A stretch of 64,000 nt of DNA, taken from NCBI GenBank assembly GCA_903959905.1, contig CAJBYO010000020.1, forward strand, positions 1 to 64,000, written 5' to 3'. This DNA is from an uncultured Bacteroidales bacterium (lineage in GTDB: Bacteria; Bacteroidota; Bacteroidia; Bacteroidales; FEN-979). Under the pieces are notes generated by a model that was given only the letters and a program-made list of their open reading frames with translations, was not told the DNA's origin and did no database searches. Positions 35,857-44,487 of this stretch are shown here, piece after piece. Positions within the stretch are counted from its first letter, which is position 1; every line of letters begins with the position of its first letter. Made by a program: the position numbers and the translations under genes.

Positions 35857-36518
35857 GTGATTTTTTCAGGTTTTCATTAGAGCGTTGACAGGAAAATATC
35901 CCTTATACTGCTCAAGAAATAAACTGATAAATAATTATATATTTCCCTAATTATATGTACTTTGTTATGATAAAAAAAATATTTCAACCTTACAGAACAT
36001 ATCACTCTTTTTCAAAATGTTAGGTCATCTGCTTCTTTCTCTTTTCAAATGAATCTGACAGCACCTCGCAAATTTCATCCTATTGATAAACATGCATTTA
36101 CAATTTACAACCATCATTTAAATCCTGCAGATTATGAACAAAGATAAATAATTATTTAATTAACCTTACATAACCTGATGTTGTATTTGTAAGTAATTGC
36201 CCACACTGATACGTAATTGCAATTAATTTGTTTCGCACATCTCATAAAACACAATAAAAAAAAGAACATTTGTTTTTAATACGTATTTCAAATATCAAGC
36301 CACGACAAACACAAATTTTATGTATCTGAATATCAATGTATTAATAATTTCACAAATTACAACTAATCCCATTTCGGGAATACGATTCCCATATTGAGAT
36401 TACATTCCTTATAATCTACGATCAGGAATATATAATTGATCAATCCAATTTTGGGATAAAATGAGTAGGGTCGTGGATCCTTAATAAAGCTAAGATTCAC
36501 GAAACCAGCAAACTGCAA
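35857..36518. other. AT-rich upstream region of the surface locus
   Basis: About 660 bases with no supported gene, much more AT-rich than the neighbours. A TAnnTTTG box on the minus strand (TATCTTTG, 36139-36146) could start the operon with a leader of about 275 bases, without a clear -33 partner. Near 36371-36390 the sequence contains the dyad GGGAAT-ACG-ATTCCC, and similar TCCCA and TTGGGA half-words recur around 36366 and 36450, possibly binding sites. I see no sigma-54 motif and no coding potential here. Confidence 0.45.
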
Positions 36519-36854
36519 CTAAAATGTCACAACCTGGTCATTGCTTTGGAGATAATTGGTAAAGGGAGAGCCCATGTACCGGACTGTTATACCCAGGGAA
36601 ATAAAAACATCAGTCACTTTGTAAGCATCTGCGCACGCCTGGCATGCCTCGACCGTTATACAACTGTCGAGCACATCCTGCAGCTGTTGTTGAACATCTG
36701 TGTCCTCAACGGCTAAAAGTGCAGACGGCCCCCAGATGATGAGATTGATTTCGTCCCACCACCCGTTGGCCTTGGCATTAACCAGGTAAGGAAAGATCAC
36801 CTTCATGGCAACTTCCTTCTCCCCTGTTGTCCAGAGTACATGCAATTTATTCAT
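36519..36854 (-). CDS. DsrE-family protein
   Basis: A 111-residue single-domain protein of the DsrE/DsrF sulfur-relay fold. The start HVLWTTGEKEVAMKVIFPY leads to a N-L-I-I-W-G-P-S strand, then a cysteine-bearing block C-I-T-V-E-A-C-Q-A-C-A-D-A-Y, and V-R-Y-M-G-S-P. The E-A-C-x-A-C-A motif is common in Bacteroidota DsrE proteins and could carry a persulfide, but partners (DsrF, DsrH, TusE) are not next to it. It follows the M3 peptidase gene by 9 bases on the same strand, so it is likely co-transcribed, perhaps only for convenience. Confidence 0.85.
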   Translation of the reverse strand: MNKLHVLWTTGEKEVAMKVIFPYLVNAKANGWWDEINLIIWGPSALLAVEDTDVQQQLQDVLDSCITVEACQACADAYKVTDVFISLGITVRYMGSPFTNYLQSNDQVVTF

Positions 36855-36863
36855 CAGCCCTGA

Positions 36864-38972
36864 TTATTTCAAACCACGGCGCTTCAGCAGCGGTTCAATG
36901 GAAGGAGACTTGCCCCTGAATTTCTTATACTGAACCATCCCCTCATCATTTCCCGATTCGGCCAGGCAGTATTTTCTGAATTTGGCTGCAAGATCCTTGT
37001 TGTAAATATCACCGGATGATTTGAAGGCGCTGAATGCATCAGCATCAAGAACGGCAGCCCAGATATAAACGTAATACCCTGCGGCATAACCACCGCCGAA
37101 AATGTGGGCGAAGTAGGTGGTTCTGTAACGCGGGATGATCTCTGAGATCAGCCCGATCTTGTTCATGGCATCGTTTTCAAATTTGAGCACATCGATTCCC
37201 TTCGATTCTGACACTCCGTGATAATCCATATCAAGGATGGACGCGGCAAGGTATTCAACAGTTTCAAAACCCTGGTTGAACAGGGCACTGTTCTGTATCT
37301 TCTGAATCAGGTTGTCGGGCATTGGTTCACCCGTTTTATAATGTTTTGCATATGCTTTCAGCACTTCAGGCTCACTGGCCCAGTTTTCATTGATCTGTGA
37401 AGGCATCTCCACATAATCCTGCGGCACATTCCCGGCAGTCCTGGTGTATTTCCCCTCCGTGAAAAGTCCGTGCAAGGCATGGCCGAATTCGTGGAAAAGG
37501 GTTGTTGTCTCATCCCAGCTTAACAGTGAAGGTGTGTCGGCGGTGGGTTTCGTAAAGTTGCAGGTTACCGAAACGATCGGGTCAACTTTTTTTCCGTGCA
37601 GCCAGCCGGCCGACTGAAAATCTGTACACCACGCCCCTCCTCTTTTTCCATCGCGCGGGTAATAATCAAGATATAAAACTCCAAGATGCTTGCCGTTGGC
37701 CTCCTTTACCTCATAGGTTTCAACGTCTTTATGGAACACCGGGATATCTTTCCTCCTGATAAAGGTAATCCCATATAACTTATTTGCCACCAGGAACATT
37801 CCGTCGCGAACATTTGCCAGGCTGAAATAGGGTTTCAGTTCATTTTCATCAAGGCTGTATTTCTCCTTGTGGATAATTTCAGCATAATACCACCAGTCCC
37901 ACGATTGCAATTTAAAACTCTCTACTTCGCGGTCAATGATCTTCTGCATCTCATCCGCCTCCTTCTTCGCAACAGGAAGAGCTGCGGTCCATAATTTATC
38001 CAGAAAACTGTTCACATTGGCCGGGGTCTTCGCCATATTGTCATCAACAACATAGGCGGCATAAGTGTCAAATCCCAGCAACTTTGCTTTTTCGAGCCGC
38101 TTACTTACGATTTTACTTACAATTTCCTTATTGTCATTTTTATTTCCGTTGTTACCGCGCATGAAATATCCGCGGTATATCTTTTCACGCAGATCGCGGT
38201 TTTTGGCATACTGCAGGAAGGGGATCATACTGGGTTTGGAGAGGGTAAACACCCACTTTCCGTCCATACCCTTGGCCTTTGCTGTCTCAGCAGCGCCGTC
38301 GATCACACCCTGTGGCAAACCGTCAAGGTCTTTTTTATCCTCGATAACCAGTTTGAAATTCTCATTGGTTTCAGCCAGCAGGTTTTCGCCAAAGGTCAAC
38401 GACAGCATCGACAACTCTTCATTCACCTTCCTCAGCTGATCTTTCTGATCAGGGGTCAGATTGGCCCCCTGCCGTTCAAAATCGCGAAAATACTTTTCAA
38501 CTACGCGCAGTTGCTGCGAATCAAGGTTCATCACCTTGCGCTTTTCATATACGGCCTTGATTCGGACAAACAATTTCTCATTCAATGCAATGTCATCTCC
38601 GTGCTTCGACATGATCGGGCTGAGCAGGCGGGCAATCGACTGTAACTGTTTGTTGGTTTCGGCCTCGTTCAGATTATAGAACACTTTACTGACCCGTGTC
38701 AGGAGGTATCCCGACTTGTCGAAAGCAAGAATCGTATTGGCAAAATCTGGCGTCGCAGGGTTGTTAATAATCGCATCTATCTCCGCATTGTGCTGCCGGA
38801 TACCTTCCATAAAGGCAGGCATGTAGTCCGATGTATCTATTTTATCAAACGGAGGTACCTGGAAAGGGGTCTTGTATTGCGAGAAAAATGGATTTTCCCT
38901 GTTTTTCTCCGGTTTAAATCCGGTGATGAGCAATGTGGCCATAGCCAGTAACGTTAGATAGTGGATTTTCAT
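36864..38972 (-). CDS. M3-family metallopeptidase (Dcp-like)
   Basis: A 702-residue zinc peptidase of the M3 family (oligopeptidase A / peptidyl-dipeptidase Dcp). The N-terminus (MKIHYLTLLAMATLLITG) is a signal peptide, so it acts in the periplasm. The zinc motif H-E-F-G-H-A-L-H-G-L-F is at about residue 495, with the downstream glutamate region (M-P-S-Q-I-N-E-N-W) and a late Y-A-A-G-Y-Y-V-Y-I-W block that helps form the substrate tunnel. The length is typical. A minus-strand box TAACTTTG (38996-39003) is a likely -7 element. It trims peptides entering from outside; its exact cleavage preference is unknown. Confidence 0.95.
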   Translation of the reverse strand: MKIHYLTLLAMATLLITGFKPEKNRENPFFSQYKTPFQVPPFDKIDTSDYMPAFMEGIRQHNAEIDAIINNPATPDFANTILAFDKSGYLLTRVSKVFYNLNEAETNKQLQSIARLLSPIMSKHGDDIALNEKLFVRIKAVYEKRKVMNLDSQQLRVVEKYFRDFERQGANLTPDQKDQLRKVNEELSMLSLTFGENLLAETNENFKLVIEDKKDLDGLPQGVIDGAAETAKAKGMDGKWVFTLSKPSMIPFLQYAKNRDLREKIYRGYFMRGNNGNKNDNKEIVSKIVSKRLEKAKLLGFDTYAAYVVDDNMAKTPANVNSFLDKLWTAALPVAKKEADEMQKIIDREVESFKLQSWDWWYYAEIIHKEKYSLDENELKPYFSLANVRDGMFLVANKLYGITFIRRKDIPVFHKDVETYEVKEANGKHLGVLYLDYYPRDGKRGGAWCTDFQSAGWLHGKKVDPIVSVTCNFTKPTADTPSLLSWDETTTLFHEFGHALHGLFTEGKYTRTAGNVPQDYVEMPSQINENWASEPEVLKAYAKHYKTGEPMPDNLIQKIQNSALFNQGFETVEYLAASILDMDYHGVSESKGIDVLKFENDAMNKIGLISEIIPRYRTTYFAHIFGGGYAAGYYVYIWAAVLDADAFSAFKSSGDIYNKDLAAKFRKYCLAESGNDEGMVQYKKFRGKSPSIEPLLKRRGLK

Positions 38973-39172
38973 AGTATTTGTTGTTTTTCTGCTTACAAAG
39001 TTACCTGAAAGATTGAAAAATCATCTATCATTATGTAACCTTTTTAGCTTTTTACCATCTATACCTAGTTAATCCTGAAAATCATCCTCTTTACCGGGCT
39101 AAACAGAATGATGACAGATTATTTTTCAACAGATGTCGGTAAAGTCTCAATTTTAGCATGAAAATACTGGAA

Positions 39173-39847
39173 ATGATCAGAATCAACCAAATCCATAAGT
39201 CGTATATCACAGGGCAAAACAGCCTTCATGTGCTAAAAGGTATTGATCTGCAGATAAATGCAGGTGAAATGATTTCCATCATGGGGGCCTCTGGTTCCGG
39301 AAAATCTACACTGTTGAACATCCTGGGCATCCTCGACACCTATGATTCAGGAGAGTATATTCTCGACGGCTTATTGATCAATAAATTAAGCGAGCGAAAA
39401 GCAGCTCAGCTCAGGAACAGGATGCTCGGCTTCGTTTTTCAGTCGTTCAACCTGGTCTCCTTCAAAAATGCCATGGAAAATGTAGCACTCCCCTTGTACT
39501 ATCAAAATATTCCCCGCAAAAAGCGAAATATTGTGGCGATGGAGTATCTCGACAGAATGGGGCTCAAAGACTGGGCGCACCATTTGCCGAACGAACTCTC
39601 TGGCGGACAGAAACAACGGGTGGCCATCGCCAGGGCACTGATCGGGAAGCCAAAGGTAATCCTGGCCGATGAGCCAACAGGGGCGCTGGATTCAACCACA
39701 TCCATGGAGGTGATGGACATTCTGCAGGAAGTGAATGCTTCAGGTATCACCGTGATCATCGTTACCCATGAGCATGACATTGCCCTGAGGACAAAAAAAA
39801 CGATACGGATTACGGACGGGAATATTACGGAGGTGGTAGAGAATTAA
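39173..39847 (+). CDS. MacB/LolD-type ABC transporter ATPase
   Basis: A 224-residue ATP-binding subunit. It has Walker A G-A-S-G-S-G-K-S, Q-loop F-V-F-Q-S-F-N-L, signature L-S-G-G-Q-K-Q-R-V-A-I-A, Walker B V-I-L-A-D-E-P-T-G-A-L-D, and the H-loop V-T-H-E-H-D-I. The E-P-T-G-A-L-D form is the MacB/LolD/FtsE subgroup. I prefer the ATG at 39173 (M-I-R-I-N-Q-I-H-K-S-Y); the ATG at 39158 is also open. Two permease genes and a membrane-fusion protein follow, forming a heteromeric MacAB-like exporter. An outer-membrane channel gene is missing from the cluster. Confidence 0.94.
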   Translation: MIRINQIHKSYITGQNSLHVLKGIDLQINAGEMISIMGASGSGKSTLLNILGILDTYDSGEYILDGLLINKLSERKAAQLRNRMLGFVFQSFNLVSFKNAMENVALPLYYQNIPRKKRNIVAMEYLDRMGLKDWAHHLPNELSGGQKQRVAIARALIGKPKVILADEPTGALDSTTSMEVMDILQEVNASGITVIIVTHEHDIALRTKKTIRITDGNITEVVEN

Positions 39848-39852
39848 GAAAA

Positions 39853-39920
39853 TGTAAAATGTGAAATGTAAAATGCAAAGTGCAAAGTGCAAAGTGCAAG
39901 GTACAAAGTGCAAAATACAG
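39853..39920. repeat. AAATGTAA / CAAAGTG word repeat in operon spacer
   Basis: The 81-base gap before the first permease is mostly words AAATGTAA, AAATGTGA and then five CAAAGTG-type units (CAAAGTG, CAAGGTA, CAAAGTG). It leaves only about 10 unrelated bases before the ATG at 39929. Confidence 0.75.
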
Positions 39921-39928
39921 ATTGACGG

Positions 39929-41167
39929 ATGTTTGAGTTAGATAAGTGGCAGGAAATTTACAGCACGGTTCGCAAAAACAAGTTGCGTACCTTCCTTACA
40001 GGCTTCAGTGTGGCCTGGGGAATTTTCATGCTGATCCTGCTGCTCGGCTCAGGATCCGGGCTGGAGAATGGCGTTAAAGAGCAGTTCAAAGGGGGTGCAA
40101 CCAACGGGGTGTGGATCAGCAGCGGGCAAACAAGCATTAAGTACAAAGGGTTGAAAACAGGCCGGGAAATCAGATTCACCAATGAAGACTTCAAATCGGT
40201 TAAAACCTCTGTTGATGGATATGACCGCATTTCCGCCAGGCTTTTCCTAGGAAACCGACTTATCTCCTTTAAGAAAGAATACGGATCGTTCTTTTTATCC
40301 CCCTGCCACCCTGATTACGGTTTTATTAAAGAGCTTGAAATGACACGTGGACGGTTCATCAACAACATTGACATTTCTGAATTCAGAAAGGTTGCTGTAA
40401 TCGGTGAAAAAGTAAAGAGCACCCTGTTTAAAGGTGCTGACTCAGTACCGATGGGCAAGTATATCAACATCAGCGGCGTGCTCTTTAAAGTGGTTGGCGT
40501 ATTCCGAGATTTCAGCAGGAACGACGATGAACAGAAGCGGGTGTATATCCCGATTTCAACCGCACAGCGGGTTTTCAAGGGAGAAAATGTCATCAACCAG
40601 ATTTCCTTCACCACCGGGCAGGCCTCAGCCGAAGAGGCTGACCTGATGATCCGGAAGTCAAAGTCGGTGCTCGCCAAAATGCACACATTTGACATTGATG
40701 ACAACCGGGCAATCAACGTATGGAATAAGAATGAAGAGGTCAGGAAATTCAGGGCGCTGTTCGCCGGGATCCGCCTTTTTATCTGGATCATTGGCCTTGG
40801 CACTATCATTGCCGGTGTGGTTGGGGTGAGCAATATCATGATGATCGTGGTAAAAGAACGCACCAAGGAGATTGGCATCCGGAAATCACTGGGAGCAACA
40901 CCCTGGTCAATCGTGGCACTGATCATGCAGGAAGCGATTGTGATCACCTCGTTTGCCGGCTACATTGGCCTTGTACTTGGTGTCGGCCTGCTTGAACTGA
41001 TCTCCAAAAAGATGCCCCCGACCGAATTTTTCAGGAACCCTGAAGCCGATTTTTCAGTGGCAGTTGCAGCCACGGTCCTGCTGATCCTTGCAGGTGCGGT
41101 TGCAGGCCTGTTCCCGGCAATAAAGGCAGCGAGGGTGAACCCGGTGGTGGCGTTGAGGGACGAATAG
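39929..41167 (+). CDS. MacB-like ABC transporter permease (first)
   Basis: A 412-residue permease with four membrane helices: one near the N-terminus in the typical block KLRTFLTGFSVAWGIFMLIL, a large periplasmic MacB_PCD domain (about 40-270), then three C-terminal helices (I-W-I-I-G-L-G-T-I-I-A-G-V-V-G-V-S-N-I onward). The cytosolic coupling motif is R-T-K-E-I-G-I-R-K-S-L-G-A-T-P. The end P-A-I-K-A-A-R-V-N-P-V-V-A-L-R-D-E is standard. It probably pairs with the second, related permease gene rather than making a homodimer. Substrates of such systems include drugs, peptides and lipoproteins. Confidence 0.93.
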   Translation: MFELDKWQEIYSTVRKNKLRTFLTGFSVAWGIFMLILLLGSGSGLENGVKEQFKGGATNGVWISSGQTSIKYKGLKTGREIRFTNEDFKSVKTSVDGYDRISARLFLGNRLISFKKEYGSFFLSPCHPDYGFIKELEMTRGRFINNIDISEFRKVAVIGEKVKSTLFKGADSVPMGKYINISGVLFKVVGVFRDFSRNDDEQKRVYIPISTAQRVFKGENVINQISFTTGQASAEEADLMIRKSKSVLAKMHTFDIDDNRAINVWNKNEEVRKFRALFAGIRLFIWIIGLGTIIAGVVGVSNIMMIVVKERTKEIGIRKSLGATPWSIVALIMQEAIVITSFAGYIGLVLGVGLLELISKKMPPTEFFRNPEADFSVAVAATVLLILAGAVAGLFPAIKAARVNPVVALRDE

Positions 41168-41234
41168 CGAATGACAAAGGACGAATGACAAAGGACGAAT
41201 TACAGCAACACTTAAATCTTAAAACTTAATACTT
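41161..41234. repeat. GACAAAGGACGAAT word repeat between permease genes
   Basis: Two 14-base copies of GAATGACAAAGGAC, a third partial GACGAATTAC, and then AAACTTAATACTTAAAACT-type words fill the space from the first permease's stop codon to just before the second permease. The words GACGAATTAC and AATGACAAA also build the long hairpin at 52159-52222. Confidence 0.7.
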
Positions 41235-41246
41235 AAAACTGTTTTC

Positions 41247-42509
41247 ATGTTTGACCTTGACCGCTGGCAGGAAATTTACCATGTTCTGAGTGCAAATAAG
41301 CTCAGGACATTTCTGACTGCATTCGGGGTATTCTGGGGGATTTTCATGCTGGTGATCATGCTGGGATCTGGCAACGGCCTGCAGCGGGGGGTGACGCAGA
41401 ATTTTGGTGACATGGCCACCAACAGTGTATTCATCTGGACCCAGCAGACTACGATTCCATACAAAGGGTTTCCACGGGGCAGAAGATATAATTTTGACAA
41501 TGACGATATTGTGGCACTTCATAACACTGTTCCCGAAATTAAGTACCTCGCACCACGATTGCAGGCCGGAGGCTATATGCAAACAAATAATGTTATCAGG
41601 GGACTGAAATCCGGAATTTTCACAATCATGGGCGACTACCCTGTTTATAATAAAATAGACCCCCTTAACTTCATCAAAGGAAGGTTTATCAACGACCTTG
41701 ACATCAGGGAAAAACGCAAGGTGGCGGTAATCGGGACACGCGTGGTTGACTTCCTCTTCAAAAAGGATGAGAACCCGATTAATCAGTACATCCAGGTACA
41801 GGGCGTCTATTTCCAGGTGATCGGTGTATTCCAGTCAAAGAGAACCGGCGAACAGGCAAACCAGGAAAACCAGAATATCTACCTTCCGTTTACAACGCTT
41901 CAGCAAACATACAACTATGGAAATGCCGTTGGTTTTTTCTCCATAACGGCAAAAGATGACATCCCGGTTTCTGTGGTGGAAGAAAAGGCCATCAGGCTGC
42001 TCAAGCAACGCCATTCGGTTGCACCGGCCGATGACCCGGCTGTCGGCCATTTCAACCTTAAAAAGGAATTTGACCAGATGCAGGGCCTGTTTTTTGGCAT
42101 CAGGCTGCTGGTATGGATCGTTGGTACCGGAACCCTTATGGCAGGGGTGATCGGGGTGAGCAACATCATGTTGGTGGTTGTCAAGGAACGTACGAAAGAA
42201 ATCGGCATCCAGCGTGCCCTTGGCGCCACACCCTGGAAGGTTATCAGCCAGATCATCATGGAATCAGTAGTAATGACAACCTTTTCGGGATATTTCGGAC
42301 TTGTGGTGGGCGTTGGCCTGCTTGAACTGATCAATTTCCTGCTCGGATCCACAGGTGCTGGAACGGAAATGTTTGTCCACCCGGGAATTGACTTTTCAGT
42401 AGCCATCACCGCGCTGTCAATCCTCGTGGTTTGCGGCGTTATTGCGGGTTTGATACCTGCGCGCAGGGCTGTTTCCGTGAAGCCGATTGATGCATTGAGA
42501 TATGAATAA
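41247..42509 (+). CDS. MacB-like ABC transporter permease (second)
   Basis: A 420-residue permease paralogous to the preceding one: N-terminal block KLRTFLTAFGVFWGIFMLVI, MacB_PCD periplasmic domain, then three helices and the coupling motif R-T-K-E-I-G-I-Q-R-A-L-G-A-T-P, with end P-A-R-R-A-V-S-V-K-P-I-D-A-L-R-Y-E. The periplasmic domain differs clearly from the first permease (for example Q-A-N-Q-E-N-Q-N-I-Y-L-P-F). With the single ATPase gene upstream, the two most likely form a heterodimer. Confidence 0.93.
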   Translation: MFDLDRWQEIYHVLSANKLRTFLTAFGVFWGIFMLVIMLGSGNGLQRGVTQNFGDMATNSVFIWTQQTTIPYKGFPRGRRYNFDNDDIVALHNTVPEIKYLAPRLQAGGYMQTNNVIRGLKSGIFTIMGDYPVYNKIDPLNFIKGRFINDLDIREKRKVAVIGTRVVDFLFKKDENPINQYIQVQGVYFQVIGVFQSKRTGEQANQENQNIYLPFTTLQQTYNYGNAVGFFSITAKDDIPVSVVEEKAIRLLKQRHSVAPADDPAVGHFNLKKEFDQMQGLFFGIRLLVWIVGTGTLMAGVIGVSNIMLVVVKERTKEIGIQRALGATPWKVISQIIMESVVMTTFSGYFGLVVGVGLLELINFLLGSTGAGTEMFVHPGIDFSVAITALSILVVCGVIAGLIPARRAVSVKPIDALRYE

Positions 42510-42520
42510 TAAAAAAATAA

Positions 42521-42611
42521 CCACACAGGCACATAGGGCACAATAGAAAAAACACATAGTATGTTCAACAACTTCTTCCATCCTTTTTATGTGTCCTATG
42601 TGCCTAAGTGG
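42521..42611. repeat. Inverted repeat, 22-bp arms, in MacAB operon spacer
   Basis: Left arm 42521-42542 (CCACACAGGCACATAGGGCA and two more bases) and right arm 42590-42611 are complementary at 19 of 22 positions, separated by 47 bases. The words CACATAGGGCACA and CACATAG recur in the loop. No T-run follows, so an RNA fold or inert spacer is more likely than a terminator, especially as the adaptor gene continues downstream. Confidence 0.8.
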
Positions 42612-42647
42612 TGAAAAAAACATTTAACAACACACCATCATTATACC

Positions 42648-43751
42648 ATGAAAAAAATCATCAAAATCTCCATCCTTGTTCTGATCCTTGCAGTCTTTGT
42701 ACTCACCATTGTATACCTTTACAGGAAATCACAGGAAAAACCGGCTGTATACCAGACAGAGAAACCATTCATCACCAACATAGTAAGGAAAACGGTTGCC
42801 ACCGGCTCTGTGATCCCCCGCAAGGAAATTGAGATCAAGCCACAGGTTTCAGGCATCGTGGAGGAGATCTTTGTTGAAGCCGGAAAACACATCAGGCAGG
42901 GCGATGTCATCGCACGCATCAGGATCATCCCCGACCTGATCAACCTCAACAACGCGGAAGCCCGTCTTGAACGGGCAAAGATCGCCTTTGACGATGCCAA
43001 AATCAGCGCCGACAGGCAGGATAAACTTTTCAGCCAGGGAGTCATCTCTGCTGCCGACAACCAGCAAACACAGGTAAGTTTCAAGAATGCAAGGCAGGAA
43101 GTTGACGCCGCAGAAGCCAACCTTGAACTCATCCGGGAAGGAGTCAATAAAAAATCGGGTAAAACAACAAATACGCTCATTCGTTCAACCATCGAAGGAA
43201 TGTTGCTTGACATTCCGATCAAGGTCGGGAACAGCGTAATTGAAACCAACAACTTCAATGCAGGCACGACGATTGCCACAGTAGCGGATGTTGGCGATAT
43301 GATTTTCCAGGGAAAGGTGGACGAAACAGAAGTTGGCAAGATCAAACCCGGGATGGACCTGATGCTTACCATTGGAGCCATTGAAAACGATACATTTCAT
43401 GCAACACTCAAATATATCTCACCAAAGGGGATCCTGGAAAACGGTGCCGTGCAGTTTGAAATAAAAGCGGATGTCAGATTAAAGGAGGATGAATTTATAA
43501 GGGCTGGTTACAGCGCCAATGCCGACATTGTCCTTGACCACAGGACTGATGTTCTTGCCGTGAAGGAATCTGCACTCCTGTTCCAGGGAGATTCGGCGTA
43601 TGTGGAGGTGGAGACTTCCCCGCAAAAATTTGAAAAAAGGTTTATCAAGACAGGGATTTCCGACGGCATCAACATCCAGGTACTATCCGGGCTGACGAAA
43701 AATGACAAAATCAAAGTTCAGCAGCTGAACATGTCCGGAACAACCAAATAA
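42648..43751 (+). CDS. Periplasmic adaptor (membrane-fusion) protein, MacA/HlyD type
   Basis: A 367-residue adaptor with one N-terminal membrane anchor (about 4-24). The biotinyl-lipoyl half-motif V-I-P-R-K-E-I-E-I-K-P-Q-V-S-G-I-V-E-E-I-F is followed by an alpha-helical hairpin (about 95-165; ARLERAKIAFDDAKISADRQ) and beta-barrel and membrane-proximal domains. It should bridge the two MacB-like permeases and an outer-membrane channel encoded elsewhere. It is the last gene of the operon, and no terminator is visible after it. Confidence 0.93.
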   Translation: MKKIIKISILVLILAVFVLTIVYLYRKSQEKPAVYQTEKPFITNIVRKTVATGSVIPRKEIEIKPQVSGIVEEIFVEAGKHIRQGDVIARIRIIPDLINLNNAEARLERAKIAFDDAKISADRQDKLFSQGVISAADNQQTQVSFKNARQEVDAAEANLELIREGVNKKSGKTTNTLIRSTIEGMLLDIPIKVGNSVIETNNFNAGTTIATVADVGDMIFQGKVDETEVGKIKPGMDLMLTIGAIENDTFHATLKYISPKGILENGAVQFEIKADVRLKEDEFIRAGYSANADIVLDHRTDVLAVKESALLFQGDSAYVEVETSPQKFEKRFIKTGISDGINIQVLSGLTKNDKIKVQQLNMSGTTK

Positions 43752-43876
43752 ACAGCTGGGATTGACCGGAAAACATCCCGGGTTACCGATTATTTTACAC
43801 CCTTCTTTTCCATAACCACCGATCAGCCTATTTTCGGGTTTGTTTAGCTGAAATTTCATTCAGGTTACAGATACGA

Positions 43877-43909
43877 TTTGTTTTCAGGCCATTATCCATC
43901 GTAAATTTG
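43877..43909 (+). promoter_or_regulatory. Bacteroidota promoter TTTG-N21-TAAATTTG
   Basis: TTTG at 43877-43880 and TAAATTTG at 43902-43909 are 21 bases apart, fitting the Bacteroidota consensus. They would start a transcript for the small exported protein at 44025 with a leader of about 110 bases. Confidence 0.65.
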
Positions 43910-44024
43910 AAATATCAAAATTGTTAACTCTATGTTAAATCTTGATAAGCCCTGTAACTTAAAGAAATCGACCTCGTCATATCACCATCAGAAAACAAAG
44001 TATTAACATAAAACAAACACAACC

Positions 44025-44381
44025 ATGGAAACAACAAAAATTATCCGTCTCGCTTTTTTGGTCCTCGTCGTAATCTGCATCTCCAGCCTCTCATCATTTG
44101 CCAAGGAGCCCGCAATAACTCCTGCACAGCACATTCAGAATGTAATCAAACAGGGGATGACTTATCCTGAGCAAGCTGTTAAATCATGCTGCACCGGCAA
44201 AGTGGATGTCATATTCACAGTGGATGATGAAGGGAAAATAACTATTGAGAAAACGATGGCAGAAAATGCCAATCTTGAAAGGATGGTCAAGGAACAACTT
44301 TCCCAGATTTGCTGTAAAGGCCTGAAGACACCGTACAACGAGCACTACAAGATCACTATCTCGTTCAAACTGATCGGGTAA
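44025..44381 (+). CDS. Small exported protein with TonB-C-like domain
   Basis: A 118-residue protein with a signal peptide (about 1-26, ending S-S-F-A-K). The mature part H-I-Q-N-V-I-K-Q-G-M-T-Y-P-E-Q-A-V then G-K-V-D-V-I-F-T-V-D-D-E-G-K-I resembles the C-terminal domain of TonB-like proteins, which Bacteroidota use also as a free periplasmic module. It has two Cys pairs (S-C-C and I-C-C-K-G). No membrane anchor beyond the signal is seen, so it is not a full TonB. Function unknown. It lies upstream of, and convergent with, the Rrf2-Crp operon. Confidence 0.72.
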   Translation: METTKIIRLAFLVLVVICISSLSSFAKEPAITPAQHIQNVIKQGMTYPEQAVKSCCTGKVDVIFTVDDEGKITIEKTMAENANLERMVKEQLSQICCKGLKTPYNEHYKITISFKLIG

Positions 44382-44409
44382 AGCCCCGGTAAAGGTGCAA
44401 CATATCCTG

Positions 44410-44487
44410 CACCGCAGAGACACGGAAACGCAGATAACCCAGAAGGGTTAAACAGCCAGCGTTTCCGGGTCTTCGCGGTGTTTTTTT
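44410..44487 (+). terminator. Inverted-repeat terminator overlapping the Rrf2 gene end
   Basis: Arms 44410-44431 and 44459-44480 pair at 19 of 22 positions (CACCGCAGAGACACGGAA and its near complement) and are followed by seven T (44481-44487), so on the plus strand it fits a terminator for the small exported protein. The right arm is also the 3-prime coding end of the Rrf2 gene on the minus strand. Confidence 0.65.

Noticed and set aside
40315..40947. A 210-residue minus-strand frame inside the first permease
   Set aside because: Shadow of a gene with all MacB permease motifs; the composition is unnatural.
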